Positions 1 through 12,187 of a DNA stretch of 64,000 bases are shown piece after piece; the stretch's first letter is position 1; each line of letters begins with the position of its first letter. Source of the stretch: Medicago truncatula (Eukaryota; Streptophyta; Magnoliopsida; Fabales; Fabaceae); assembly GCF_003473485.1 (NCBI RefSeq), contig NC_053045.1:4118501-4182500 (forward strand), written 5' to 3'. The notes beneath the pieces were generated by a model. It did not search any database, had not been told where the DNA came from, and saw only the letters and a list, made by a program, of their open reading frames with translations. Position numbers and translations under genes: made by a program.

Positions 1-773
1 ACTGTTTTAGTTTTTGTCTTAATAACTACATTTTATAATATCTTTGATATCATAAATTGTCTCAAAAAATATTGTTTAAATAACAAACCTCATTAATTTT
101 TCCATAAAAAGTGCAGAACCTAATTTACAAACGCATGTTACTTGAAAGATACAAGTTCAATTAACCAAATAACTGGATTAATGTAATTTTAAGAGTTTAG
201 ATGTTAGATAAATTCAATTCTAGTTTGGGGATGGCTCCGGAAGAGTAAGAGGAGGAACTTAGAAGGTAACAAACTGAACAATTTTTTGTTTATCATTCAC
301 CAATCGTTACAAGTATTTTCTTAGAAGGGAATTTATTGACAAATGGCAAATAAAGACTAAGGTGAAGATAATTATCCTAACTGGTTTGGTGAATCCATGT
401 GACTACTCCTTGAGCGACTTTGGCATTTTTCTCACATACATGCTCTTAGCTCTTGATCCAAGAGTCTCTTACATAGTAAAAGAGTTTAAAATGTGTGTTA
501 ATGGTACTTTTTTGTTTTTTTTTTTTTTTTTATCTGATTTCGATAAAACCAATCTTCTTTTTTTTTTTTTTAATGGTACTAATAATCTGTAAAACTAACT
601 TATTTTGTTAGAATGGATAGTTTCTTTTCTCATGATTTTGTGAAGCATCATTAGATTCCAAGCTATAAACATAACAAGTTTTTCTTCCATTTCATATCCA
701 TCTTCATCTTATAGAGTTGAAAAAAATCTGACATTGTTACCAAGGTTTGAAACAAACTTTCTCTAAAATAAAA
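1..773. other. AT-rich intergenic DNA, no gene seen
   Basis: There is no convincing coding sequence here. The short open frames run through poly-T tracts near 518-530 and 558-571 and resemble no protein family. The 17-base string TTGTTACCAAGGTTTGA occurs at about 734-750 and again at 789-805, inside the inverted repeat that begins at 774, so the flank may contain a piece of a related element. Confidence 0.6.
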
Positions 774-1163
774 TGGGAGGACAAGGTGTTGTTACCAAGG
801 TTTGAGAGAATCAATATAAAATCAGATGTTTTATTTTATCATTTTTCAATATAAATAAAATATGTGATGTCGAGAAATCCTTTTTTATGTAATTTATATT
901 TTATTTACTTCTCTATTTTTTTAGAGGGTTTTATTTATTGGTAATCAGGATATATTATCAACATAAAAAAAAAATCAAAGATACTAGATGAGTACATAAG
1001 TACAAAATTAATAAAGACATCCACAAAAGTAATGTTATAATAAAGACATCCACAAAATTGAATTTAAACAAAAGTAATGTTATAATAAACTTGAGTTAAA
1101 ATATTCATTCTTGATACATGAGTACCTACATTAGAAAAACATCATAATCAGTTACATTAGATC

Positions 1164-1302
1164 CCCGTGAGCTTAGCTCAGTTGGTAGGGATATTGCATA
1201 TTATATGCAGGAGCCGGGGTTCGAACCCCGGACACTCCACTTCTCCACAATTAAATTGTGTGAGTTCTAGCCACTAGGCTACTTGACCAAAAAAAAAAAA
1301 AA
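1164..1302 (+). mobile_element. tRNA-derived SINE, forward copy
   Basis: The head is tRNA-like, with an A box (TAGCTCAGTTGG, about 1174-1185) and a perfect-looking B box (GGGTTCGAACCCC, about 1217-1229). A non-tRNA body follows (ACACTCCACTTCTCCACAAT and on) and then an A14 tail at 1289-1302. The same body and tail recur at 49010-49142 and, degraded, near 53521-53628. This identifies a SINE family transcribed by RNA polymerase III rather than a functional tRNA gene: the anticodon arm does not fold and the 3' body is shared between copies. Confidence 0.85.
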
Positions 1303-1553
1303 TTGTCTAACATTTGATATCAAGTACAAGCATAACAAAATACATGTTTTAAAATTAAACATCATCTAAGTGGCATTTAATTTGGGAAAGGAGACTTTTT
1401 TCCCACCATGGGAAAGTATTTTTTTGACCATTAGATCAAATATAGACCATAATGTTATCATAGACACTCACCATAATATTTTATTCACTCTTCCGTATCT
1501 CTCTCACTCCTCCTCTTCCCTCCCTAGACATTCAATTACTGCAATCAACAACA

Positions 1554-1656
<103 letters not shown>

Positions 1657-1690
1657 GTGCTTCAAAGCGGTAGAGTGAGATGGGTAATCA

Positions 1691-1892
1691 ATGGCGGTTC
1701 TGAGAATGGTTCACTCACACTCACAGTCTCAACACAACAACAACATCAGTGGGACCCAACACTTCCTCCATGATTTTCTCGGCATGAAGTCAACTGATAC
1801 TTCCACCGATGTTAGGTTACCGGAGGCATCAGTATCTGCCTCTTCCGCCGATGCTCGTGGCCCTTTCTCCTCCACCTCCGAAACCGCTTCTG
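1691..1892 (+). pseudogene. Captured first exon of a TIFY8-like gene
   Basis: The open frame begins with an ATG at 1691 and runs about 67 residues to a canonical splice donor (TG|GTAAGTAC, GT at 1893-1894). The peptide contains the motif HDFLGMKS and a later ARGPFSSTSE stretch, which I recognise as resembling the N-terminus of plant TIFY8 proteins. It is more GC-rich than its surroundings. No TIFY or ZIM domain follows; the right TIR starts about 140 bases after the exon. It is therefore a captured first exon plus the start of an intron, not a complete gene. The family assignment is from memory of the motif and needs a protein search. Confidence 0.6.
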
Positions 1893-2333
1893 GTAAGTAC
1901 TATTAAACAACTAGATCTTGTTGTTGATTGCATGAATTGAATGTCCAGGGAGGAAAGAGGAGGAGTTTGTTTGGTTTCTTCCATGGATTGAATGTTGTTA
2001 AATGGGTTAAGTAGGTTGCTCTAAGTGGTGATTGAGAGAGATATGGAGAAGAGTGAATAAAATATTATGTGAGTGTCTATGATAATATTACGGTCTATAT
2101 TTGATTTAATGTTCAAAAAAATACTTTCCCATGGTGGGAAAGAAGTCTCCTTTCCCAAATTAAATGTCATACATCATCTATGTTGTCCTCTTGAAATTCA
2201 TCATCTACGCCGTCTTTTTCATCATCTTCATTGATACCTTAAAGCAAAAAAGAGTAAAACAAAATTACATCAACCAGAAATAGTATCATTCAACGGACAA
2301 TTAAAAAACCATTAAGAGTTATACAAAAGACAA

Positions 2334-2503
2334 ATAAAAACCAAGAATTTTTTTTTTTTTGGTAGATAGACGAAATGGCAAAGCCATTATAAAACTTACA
2401 CACACAAGTGGAGGCACCGGGGTTCGAACCCCGGTCATGGCATCCGGCCTAGCAATTTCGGCATTTTGCCAGTTGAGCTAGGACTTCTGGATAAAACCAA
2501 GAA
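2334..2503 (-). mobile_element. tRNA-derived SINE (second family), reverse copy with TSD
   Basis: On the minus strand there is an A box (TAGCTCAACTGG), a B box (GGGTTCGAACCCC), a body ending in GTCTATCTACC and a poly-A tail (poly-T at 2348-2360 on the plus strand). The flanks ATAAAAACCAAGAA (2334-2347) and ATAAAACCAAGAA (2491-2503) form a clear target-site duplication with one length difference. The body differs from that of the 1164 and 49010 copies, so this is a second SINE family; 35023-35120 is a related, more diverged copy. Confidence 0.85.
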
Positions 2504-3365
2504 ATTATTAAAACACACCTAAAGTATTATTGTAAACAAGAAAATCTCTTTAACAAGAGTAATTTCCTACAACATCAAAGTCATAAAATAGTCATTATAA
2601 CAACACTAGAATAATTCAACAATCTCTCAAATGAATCAACTCTACACTAAATAAATTTTCTAATAAGTTTGATAATATTCTACAACCATTTAGTAACTAC
2701 AAACAATACCAAGACAACATGCCTAAAGAGAACATTTACCCAAATCCCAATTGAACTTACATGATGCCAAGTCTAACCTCAGAATCTTCATAACAATAAC
2801 TTACAAATTAAATTCAAGAAGATAACAACAACATTACTCAAGAGTTAATACATAAAATATTCAAATTTTTCTTATTCTTGCGTAATTAAATCTCTAACAC
2901 TAGTTTCGGATTCAAATCCTATTGATACTTAAGTCAAACTCATCAACAATAGTATATTTTACAACAACAAATTAACCATAGTGTAGCCACCAATATTTAC
3001 TACAAGAAAATTTATAAGTTGTAAACTAACTAAATATCAGCTAAAACCTCTAATAATAGTTTTAATACTCTCAAACTTTCTCTCAACCATCCACAACTTC
3101 AAAGTACTATTTTGATTTGTTCAAAAAAAAACAACTTCAAAGTACTCATCTAGTATCTTTGATTTTTTTTTTTTTTTATGTTGATAATATATCCTGATTA
3201 CCAATAAATAAAACCCTCTAAAAAAATAGAGAGATAAATAAAATATATATTACATAAAAAAGGATTTCTCAACATCACGTATTTTATTTATATTGAAAAA
3301 TGATAAAATAAAACATGTTTTATATTGATTCTCTCAAACCTTGGTAACAACATCTTGTCCTCCCA

Positions 3366-4138
3366 TGGGTTAATAGTGTTTTTCACCCCTGTAATATAGG
3401 TCATTTTCGGTTTTCGCCCCTATAAAATTTTCGGTTTGAATTGCATCTTTGTAAAACTTTTTTTTTTCCGGAAAACACCCCTCCCCCATCGAACTCAGCA
3501 AATTCGCTTACGTGGCGCTGATTTGACGTTTTCTTTTTCATTTTTTTTAATTGACCATGTGTAAAAAATATATTCACATCAGATTTTATTTTTAAAATAT
3601 TTAAAAACAAATTTTAAAAAATAAAAAAATCATAAAAATATTCAGTTTTTTTTTTCAAAAATTGAAAAAATTGAAAAATAATTTTTAAAAAATTCAGAAA
3701 AAAAATTAAGATTTAGAAACAAGCAAATTGAGATACATCATGCTTGGAACAATTAAACAAAACACAAGATAAACAAGCAATTTAATCATGTTACATTGGG
3801 AAAAAAAATTTCTATTTATTTACTTCAATTATCAATTATTGATGAATATGACTTTTTGAAGCTTGTTAGTTTGTTTTTTTGGAGAAAAATGGTTAGTTTG
3901 TTAGTATCTATTGGAGGTAATTTAAGCTTGTTATTGATGAATTTGACCCGGACATATGCATCTCTAAAGCCGATGGAACAAACAAATTGAGATACATCAT
4001 GCTTGGGACATATGAACGCCACACATGATATTCTCAATGCTTCAAATACTATAGACATTAGGGTTTTACATATAATTTTGGTATTTTGGTTGTGTTTGCT
4101 TGCTATAAAATCTCGTGTAGTGAAAATATTGTTAAGAG
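3366..4138. other. Intergenic DNA with a truncated repeat end and a direct repeat
   Basis: Bases 3366-3480 (GGGTTAATAGTGTTTTTCAC and on) match, inverted, bases 58600-58710. They look like one end of a TIR element whose other end I cannot find nearby. A motif of about 30 bases containing AAATTGAGATACATCATGCT occurs at about 3726 and again at about 3985. The minus-strand frame at 3825-4163 has no family signature. No gene is supported. Confidence 0.5.
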
Positions 4139-4345
4139 CAGGGCCGGCCATGAGGGGGTGCAAACAGCTATACTGAGCTGGGCCTCCAAAATTTGGGCCA
4201 AATATTTATTTTTTTATTTTTTTATATATGCTGCATGGAAATAAATAATATATAAAGGTATCAAGTATGCCTAAATGGCCGAGCGGTACGAATCGGAATC
4301 TATCTACATTGCATAAGTCTCTGGTTCAACACTTTAATAACTATG
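4139..4345 (+). repeat. hAT-like terminus and tRNA-like promoter remnant
   Basis: GCAGGGCCGGCCATGAG at 4138-4154 resembles the GGGCCGGC terminus of plant hAT elements; no partner end or 8-bp duplication was found. At about 4274-4325 there is a tRNA-Leu/Ser-type A box (TGGCCGAGCGGT) and a B box-like GGTTCAACACT, without a foldable anticodon arm. It is best read as a degenerate tRNA-derived repeat. Confidence 0.4.
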
Positions 4346-4885
4346 TTACTTTTTTGTAGTTAATTTTTCTTTTCCTTTTTAACACTCAGTCAGAACCTAT
4401 GTTTCTCTTTTTAATTAATTTTTCTTTACCTTTTCTTTTTAATTAATTTTCTTTTTACATGTACACGTTCAATTATTACATCTCACTATGACAGTATACA
4501 TTATTAAGTTTAGAAACAAATATAATAAGACAATATCATTCGTTAAAAAAAACAAAGATAATAAAATGATATAATTGGATTTGGATGCATGTGCATAAAC
4601 TATTTATACCTTCGGTACATAACAATTAATCTTTTATAATATTTGTATTTTATATATTGACATAAGCAACCTCACTCTCTCCCCTTGTCCTCTCCTTGCC
4701 AAAACAATGCGTGACAAGGACTAATTTATGTGTAAGTAAAACATAAACAGTAAAAAATTTATTCAAATCTTGAAACCAAACACAGTTACACAAATAAAAA
4801 GGGCTTAAATCATGAGCCTAACCACCACATGAAAATCATGCAAAGCTTGAGTCTCATCACAAGTTATTGACAATCCAAAATATCA

Positions 4886-5464
4886 TCATTTATGATGAGT
4901 AACATAGACATTGTATTCAACCACGGTATCCCCAGTTATGAAATCAAAAGAGATTGTTCTAGCTTCAGCATATCCCTTAGCAAATCGGAAAACTCCGCTA
5001 CCACCGATCACAGGCAACTCTCTAACCTTATCGTTCGCGACGTTCCTTCCAGAGATAGTAATGGTACTCCCATTATACTTTCCTTCAAACAAGGCAAAGT
5101 TCTGAACCATAAGAAAATCGAGCTCGGTTTGTGAGGTAGCCGCATAAAACCCTTGAGCTCTACCTAACAATTTTGAGGTCAAGTTTGGTGTCAAGGTTAA
5201 AGGGTTGTCGATTATCCTCACCAAACCAAAAGCACTGAAAGAGTTGTTAAATTTGGGAAGTGGTTGAATGATTGGAATTGAAGTTGCGTTTTCTCCTCCC
5301 ACTATGTCTTGCCAGTAGAACCTAAAGTGGCTAGCAGCTACTTTCTTTGTAAGCAACTTAGGGTTTATTGAGCTTACAAAACCGGTCTCATCTTGTCCTA
5401 TGACAATTGTGAGGGTGTAGAAAGAAAGTAGAAGGAAGAAAAAAAGATTTTGAGAAGTATTCAT
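4886..5464 (-). CDS. Dirigent family protein
   Basis: This is a single-exon gene of 192 residues. Dirigent proteins act outside the cell and steer the stereochemistry of phenoxy-radical coupling in lignan, lignin and related phenolic pathways; they have no oxidising activity themselves. The start chosen is the ATG at 5464 (MNTSQN), which gives a hydrophobic signal peptide of about 25 residues; the frame stays open upstream but reads promoter sequence. The family motifs follow in order: FRFYWQDIVGG near residue 50, FGLVRIIDNPLT in the middle, LGRAQGFYAATSQ, then FALFEGKYNGSTITISGRN, and near the end the VIGGSGVFRFAKGYAEA block. Length and intronless structure are usual for the family. A substrate cannot be assigned. 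The upstream region has a duplicated TATA-bearing segment. Confidence 0.93.
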   Translation of the reverse strand: MNTSQNLFFFLLLSFYTLTIVIGQDETGFVSSINPKLLTKKVAASHFRFYWQDIVGGENATSIPIIQPLPKFNNSFSAFGLVRIIDNPLTLTPNLTSKLLGRAQGFYAATSQTELDFLMVQNFALFEGKYNGSTITISGRNVANDKVRELPVIGGSGVFRFAKGYAEARTISFDFITGDTVVEYNVYVTHHK

Positions 5465-5554
5465 AGCTATAGGGTTTGTTAGGGCAAAGTTTCTCTTTTT
5501 GTCGAACAAAAATGGAAATGGTACAAGAGAATAGTGAGGAGAAGTTAGGAAACT

Positions 5555-5660
5555 TAGGATGTATATAGAGATATATATAGAAACATGCAGCCTTGAGTAG
5601 GTGTGGTGAGTGCATCTTTTACTAGAGATATATATAGAAACATGCAACCTTGACCTAACA
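5555..5660 (-). promoter_or_regulatory. Duplicated TATA-containing promoter segment of the dirigent gene
   Basis: The segment AGAGATATATATAGAAACAT followed by GCAGCCTTGA occurs at about 5567-5597, and a near-identical copy (GCAACCTTGA) at about 5625-5655, 58 bases apart. On the minus strand each copy contains a TATATATCTCT-type TATA motif, roughly 105 and 165 bases upstream of the ATG. A local tandem duplication has therefore given the gene two potential core promoters. Confidence 0.55.
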
Positions 5661-5699
5661 CATGATATAGTTAAGGAAAATTCCAAACACAGTGAAAAA

Positions 5700-8280
5700 T
5701 ATCAAAGTTTTTATTCCATTTTTAAAAGAAGTTCAGTCTTTGCAAGTGACTTGAAAATTTGACTAGTACATTTTTATATTATATATTTATGCGACTAGGT
5801 TTGGATCCGGCTTGATTAAATAGAATTGTTCTTTGCATAATAATACAATGATAAGAGTGAAATTCATGATCATTATCTCATAGGAATTATTGAAATCTCT
5901 CAAGACTAGGTGTTCAATTTTAGCATAATATTAAGCATTATTAAAAACCACATGAGTGATGGGTTGTAGATATTAAAATATTTTTTATTGAAAGATGAAG
6001 TCTTCTGGTCACATGGTTGGAAATTTCAACTAGAGACCAATTTATATGAGGTCATTTTTGAGGACTAGTTTGGCCTTTTATATGTTTGAATATTCTTTTA
6101 TTTGGATGAAGATGCTGTGCCGAAAATTTTGATTTCTTTGAACTAGATTAGTACCAATAGCTACTACACTCTCTGTCTTTTGTTTTAAGAATCGAAAGTT
6201 GACAAATCACATTTTTTAATGATACTATTGATAGAGGTTTAGTACCTCAACTAATTTTCAGCCATGAAGTTAGAACATGTGATATTACTAAAGAGATATG
6301 AATTCAATTCTAATTGAAGCAATGTAATATTGGTAAATTTAAAAATCACACTTATAGTAAAAAGTCGCGAGTCAACAAAATATTAAAAAACGACCTAATT
6401 ATAAATACGACCTCAGAGATTATAACATTGGAATAGTCTAATTAATTTAGGATTGTGGATTACTTAAATGATGTAAGTTCAATTATTAAGGATGTCGACC
6501 CCATGAAAAATAAAATAAGGCAATTTAATAAACAAAAAAAAACTAAACCATATAGGTAAAACATCACACCAATCCAACTAATTTAGTTTTTTGCTCAAAA
6601 AAAAAAACTAATTGAGTTTTAAATAGTTAAAAATTAAATTTACAATTTGGTTTGAAAGCTTGAAGTTTGATAACATGTTGGAGTGTTTGAAACTAGCTGC
6701 CAATGACTAAATAAAAGTCACAAACAATACAAAATTGCTGATGTTTGTGAAGTAATACTTTTTCTTAGGAAAAAGACATTTAATTTTTAAAGATATAAAC
6801 AAAGCAATGTAATCTGACAATTTTTGAAGGTCCAATTTGCCTGCTGCATACATCCAGAAGATCAATATTTCATAATATTATCTTATTATAATAATTTTTA
6901 ATCAAGTAGTTAGTTATTTTTTTTGGTAAGTCAATCAATTAGTTAGTTGATTATATAATCAATTACTCATTTTAGAGATTAAAGAAAATTAGTATTTTCT
7001 TAATTCTTTTCCTCTTCATTGGAATCAATGATAGTTGGATCCAAATGTTATGAGATTTATATCAAATTTTTAAAGTGAATGATAGTTGGATCCTTTTTAT
7101 GAGTTTTTTTTTTCCTTCTTAATTCTCCGCTTTTCAGAGAAAGGAAATCATTTCAGCAAAAATTTGAACACAAATTATCTTAAACAATTGGTTCTTAACT
7201 GAAACTATTTAAACATTTAAACTAACCGTTTGGTTATATATGTACATTTTTTTTATATTTAAACCATAGACATTTATATTTAATTGATAGTTGTATTTTA
7301 TATTTTTTTTTAATATAAAAAGGTCATGTATAATAGTTTGTGTTATAAGTTATGAAACATGACAAGTCATTTAACATAGAAATGACAAATCCGTGTCTAG
7401 CAAATATAGTATGCAAACTATATTATTTTTATTGTTAAAATGTTATTAATCGTATGAATGAGCAAAAATAATGTGGCATTGCATGTGACTTCTATGTCTT
7501 CCCCATCAAGAGGAGTATTTTTAAATTTTCTTGTTAAGCTCATACAAAATCTGATCACATGAACAAATGATGAGGTTGTGTAAAAAAATGTACAAATTAT
7601 GTGATACTTCATACTTTTAGAAAAAGCATGAGCAATTTGTGCTATATAATTATTTCCTTACATTTAGTACTTTGTGTTGGGTTTCCTTTGCTAACATTAT
7701 TTCTACAATAGAACTGTCTACAAGTATTTTTCTTTTTGTCTCATTTCTATTGCTTTTTTTTTTTTTTTGGTATGCTAGGAAACTTAGGGAGTATGCATAT
7801 ACTTTTTTACTCTTGTTTTCTTTTTTGTCTCTTTTTTATTTTATTTTTATGATCATGTGTTGGAAGGGGTACAATGTTACATGGCTTGAATTGGTGGTTG
7901 ATAACGTTGTAAAATATTCTCATGTGCTTTCTATACAAGGAGAGTCACTTATTAGGAAATATAGGATTTTAATGTTCTTTTTTTTTTTTTTTTTTTAAAA
8001 AAAACTTATTTATTTCAAATTTCTTAATGTTTTGTTTTATCAATTGGTGCCAAGTCTGCTATGCTTCAGGGATCGATGTCATGTCAATGTAAATTGATAT
8101 TGTAGGTTAGGTTAAACAATAGGAGAACCAAAGTTGGTTTTTATAAGTTTGAATGATGTTGATTTTAATTGATTTTGCTTATCAAATTGATATTATGATT
8201 TGTAGTTTTTGAATATGAACTTAATTTTATATAGATGAGTTTATTGTCGAAATCATTTTTAAATGAATGTATCTAAATAT
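5700..8280. other. AT-rich intergenic DNA, no gene seen
   Basis: I see no protein family signature on either strand. The 119-residue frame at 7639-7998 is hydrophobic only because it translates T-rich DNA. A short direct repeat containing AATGATAGTTGGATCC lies at about 7027 and 7078. Poly-T tracts occur near 7757 and 7978-7996. Confidence 0.6.
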
Positions 8281-8282
8281 AA

Positions 8283-8450
8283 GTCATTTTACATTCAACA
8301 CATTTTTTTTTTAACTAAAATCAATTTATTCAAAATTATTTTTCGTCAATGCAGAACCAAATACATTAAATTTATCGGGTCTAATATTCAAGCATTTACC
8401 CCGATATGCTTCCATTGTCATGCCAATGTTCAGAATATTAAAATATGTTG
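8283..8450 (+). repeat. Left member of a direct repeat flanking the DCD gene
   Basis: This segment, including TTTACATTCAACA, TTTTTCGTCAATGCAGAACC and CTTCCATTGTCATG, recurs in the same orientation at about 12874-13038 with substitutions. The two copies enclose the DCD-Kelch-like gene. Neither shows retroelement termini. Confidence 0.7.
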
Positions 8451-8558
8451 TTTTTAGCTTTTATTCGATTGAACTCTTTAATATCCTATACTTTTCTTTG
8501 TGCTCTCTTTTTTGTCATAAATTCTCAAATGAAATAAGTTTTCTCCTCTTGTGCTAGG

Positions 8559-11500
8559 ATGGGGATAGAAAGGAAACCACAAATTTTTAATGTCAAAAGG
8601 ACTCAACCTATCTCACAAAAACTAGTGAGAAGGACTTTTTGTGGTAGAAATTTGAATAAGAATCAACTTGGTGGGGTCATATTTGGATGCACAAGGAATA
8701 CAATGAAAGAATGTCTATCAAAACAACTCTTTGGTTAGTCTTTGAATTTTATTGCTTTTATGGTAGCATATTTAATAGCCAAATTACTATTATCTTATTT
8801 TCGATTCTATGTTTAATTTGTACCTATCAAAATTACATAAGAGTTAGTCTAACATGATTTGACTATAAATGATTATGTTTTGCTTCCAACTTTAGAATTG
8901 ATTTAAATCTCAAATTATTTTAGCTTTTGTCGTAACATAGAGTTAATTCTCAAATTTACATACATGTAAACACATAAAAAGGAATTTCTTTATCAAAAAT
9001 ATCCACGTGCTTCCTCCGGTAATTATTATAAGGAATTTTTTTTTTTTGTTTAATTGAATGATCAATGTATCTTGATATATTAAAAATTAGATACATCAAT
9101 TATTTAATAAATCTCAAAGAAAAACATTTGTATACATCAATTATTCAATAAATCTGATAGAGAAATATTTAAATATCACACCGATCGGAGGAATTATAAA
9201 TTAATCAATAAAGTCAAAATTAATATTTATCACTGCATAACCAAATGCACGTTTAATATGACACTAACATTAACTAAACAATTATACTTTGCAAAAGAAA
9301 ATTGACGTTGTATTTATACAACAATTACTTACTTCATAGTGAAAGTTTTACAAATGAAGCTCTCACTTTTAGACATTTTACATCGATTTCCCCCTCATTG
9401 ATTGTGGGATTACTTGATCACTTATTAGTAACTAATATGGGTTTTACCTGTTTTTATAGGATTACCATCTCAACACTTTTCCTATGTGAAGAATATTGAT
9501 TCCGGGTTGCCTTTGTTTCTATTCAATTATACTGATAGAAAGCTTCATGGGATTTTTGAGGCATCTAGCAAGGGAAAAATGTATATAGACCCTTATGCAT
9601 GGATTAATGATGATTATTCCGACGAAACACAATATCCTGCACAGGTATCATATGTTAATTGTTGTCTAAATACATACCAAACTATAATTCATATGATGGA
9701 TGGTCTTGATGATTCATGTAAAGCTTATTAAAATTAATACTCTTGTCTTATTGATATTTTAAGGTAAAAGTTCGTGTCGGACTTCAATGTCGCCCGTTGT
9801 CCGAAGATAAATTTGAACGAGTAATTGCGGAGAACTATTATGACAATAACCATTTTTGGTTTGAACTAGACCGTAGTCAAACAACCAAGCTAATGTATTT
9901 ACTCGCGTCTACACCAATAGCTCCTGATACATATGTACCGCGATATAATACGAAATGGAGATCAGTTCGACCTTGTCCATCATATGAAACTATGAAGAAA
10001 GGTGAAGCATTTAAAATACATGAGTCATAAATAGTGTCTTTTACTCATTCAAATGGGGATAAAAATAAATTGATATTACTTATTTTTTTAGATCAATACA
10101 CTCAACAAGTGCATACCCATCCAATTAAGACAAAGGTAAACGAGGGTGAGAAAAACCGTATACATAAGAAACTATTGAAATTGGCTCTTGGCAAGAAAAA
10201 CCAAGACCTCTCATTTCTAGACAATATAAATGGCGTTTCTGATGAGAAAAAGATAAAGGGTTATATAGAGGCACCACCAGATTTAGACAAAAACGAAGAT
10301 AATAATTCTAGTGCTTCATTCAAGAATTTATACACCATAATACAGGTTGTTGATGGTGATGAATAAAAATATTTTAAATAGCATGAAGTTATCTTATTTA
10401 TATTCAACTAACATTAATTCATTCTTTCAGTCGGTGCAACAAGATGAAGAACTGAAAGCTTTTCAGAAAACACACTCCCAGAAGAATGGTCACCTAGAAC
10501 AAAAACTGGTACAATTTATATGTTGTGGATACTAAAAAAAGTTAATCACGTCCTTCAACTATGTTTTACCATATTTTACATGTTTTTGTATAATGTTGTC
10601 ATGCATGAAAGTCAATATGGTCTTCATACATATTGACAAAATATATATGACTATATGAGAAACTATAGAATTTATTAAAATTATCTTTTTTTGGACAAGT
10701 TATAAAATCACTTGATTTATAGATTATTTCTATTAGTTTAAATCATTTGATGTGTACATCACATGTTACATTCCATGTGTTTAGTTACTATTAGGAAAAT
10801 TTAATTTTACTAGAAGTGGTCGAAATTATCTTTTGCATTGCATTGAAATTTTTATACTGAAATTTGAATAAAAAAAACATATACTACCTCAGTTTAAACT
10901 TAACAATAACCAAATTAATATCCAAGTGATAACATGGTCATTAGGCATCCTTAATATTTGATATACCTTCAACTTTACTACTTTATGTTTTATATATAAA
11001 TCAAAGTCATATTCTCTTTATAACATTTATATTATATATGCCAGATGAAATCATCATTGAAAATTCATCATGTCAAAGATAATTGTAAAAAGTTTGAATG
11101 TACAAATATTGAGAAGACAGCCATTCAGTCATTTGAGTATGAGGATGCAATCAAATATTTTCAACCTATGAACTCTCTTGGCTTATACACATCACAAATA
11201 CAAGTGAAAGGTGATGTTTATTTATTTATTTTTTTTGTATTTGGTTTGACATGTTTGATATCTCAGTTTTTTTTCAATTAGATTGAAAATATAACAATTT
11301 GGGCTAAGGTCTCTTTGAACAATTTTGTGTGCAGTTGATGGTATTACTACCAATGAAATTGACTGCTTTACAAATGTTGATATAGTTAATTTAGACCATA
11401 AAAGGTGGATCTCTCTGCATTCAAATGTAGATAAGGTAAAGTATATTAGCTTATGGTTTTTATATGATCCAATTCCTACTACCCAACAAACATTTGGGAC

Positions 11501-12187
11501 TAGTACAAAGAGCATGTATTTCTTCTCACAATACAAAATAACTAAAATGTCAATTTATTTTATATCTTTGGAAAGCATATACAAAATTGTGAACTTATTG
11601 TCATTTATATTTTTCAGAAATTTGAAATTGCTACAATGGAACCCAATGGTTCCCTTTATACGAATGGTGCATGCAAAGGATTTGACTATTTGAAGTAAGA
11701 CTTTATGCCTTAACTTTTGCAATTTTGGTTGGAAATATATTGTTTCAAATTAAAAAATATATATATATCTAAAATAAGATCCAAATATGCAGAAAACGTT
11801 TTTCTTAAATAAGAAAAATAGGGAGTAAAGTTTTAAAACTATTAATATGCAAAATTTGAATATGAAAATATCATATTTCAAAACTAATTTAGAAATACAA
11901 AGAATTGTGTCAAACTAGAGTTGAATAAAAAACAATATTATATTAATATTATACAACAAAACTTCTCTATTCAATATTAATATTATACAACAAAACTTAT
12001 CTATTCATTTTGTAGGTATACCATTGGTGGCTTTGATGAATACACAATGGTTTCATATATGGAACTATTTGATCCATGTCTTGAGCTAAGGATGGAACTA
12101 ATGAATTACCTTGAGGATTTCTATAGTGCTATTGATATCAAGGAGTCTATGGGATCAAGGGAGTCAAAGTTTTTGAAAACATTTTAG
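8559..12187 (+). CDS. DCD-domain protein with a decayed Kelch region
   Basis: I model nine exons: 8559-8733, 9460-9644, 9764-10001, 10092-10345, 10431-10508, 11045-11210, 11335-11435, 11618-11694 and 12016-12187. All have GT donors and AG acceptors and the phases are consistent, giving 481 residues. Residues about 37-167 are a DCD (development and cell death) domain, with LGGVIFGCTRNTMKECL, QHFSYVKNIDSGLPLFLFNY, KLHGIFEA, then the NNHFWFELDRSQT block. The start MGIERKPQIF resembles the usual MG-basic N-terminus of DCD-Kelch proteins. The C-terminal exons keep only Kelch remnants: TMEPNGSLYTNG and YTIGGFDEYTMVSYMELFDP, without the diagnostic tryptophan. Full DCD-Kelch proteins carry several Kelch repeats and are longer. 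DCD proteins are linked to stress and programmed cell death. The exon model is sequence-derived; expression is unknown. The ATG sits just after a CTAG that could be a 5'-UTR intron acceptor. Confidence 0.75.
11940..12008 (+). repeat. 33-bp tandem duplication beside a splice acceptor
   Basis: The unit AATATTAATATTATACAACA followed by AAACTTNTCTATT is repeated head to tail in the last intron of the DCD gene. The second copy ends about 10 bases before the acceptor at 12014-12015. Confidence 0.7.

Noticed and set aside
1164-1240. tRNA-like sequence with good A and B boxes
   Set aside because: The anticodon arm does not fold, a shared non-tRNA body and poly-A tail follow, and the same unit recurs at 49010. 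It is a SINE head, not a tRNA gene.
7639-7998. 119-residue hydrophobic frame
   Set aside because: It is T-rich DNA translating to Phe and Leu, with no conserved motif or regulatory context.
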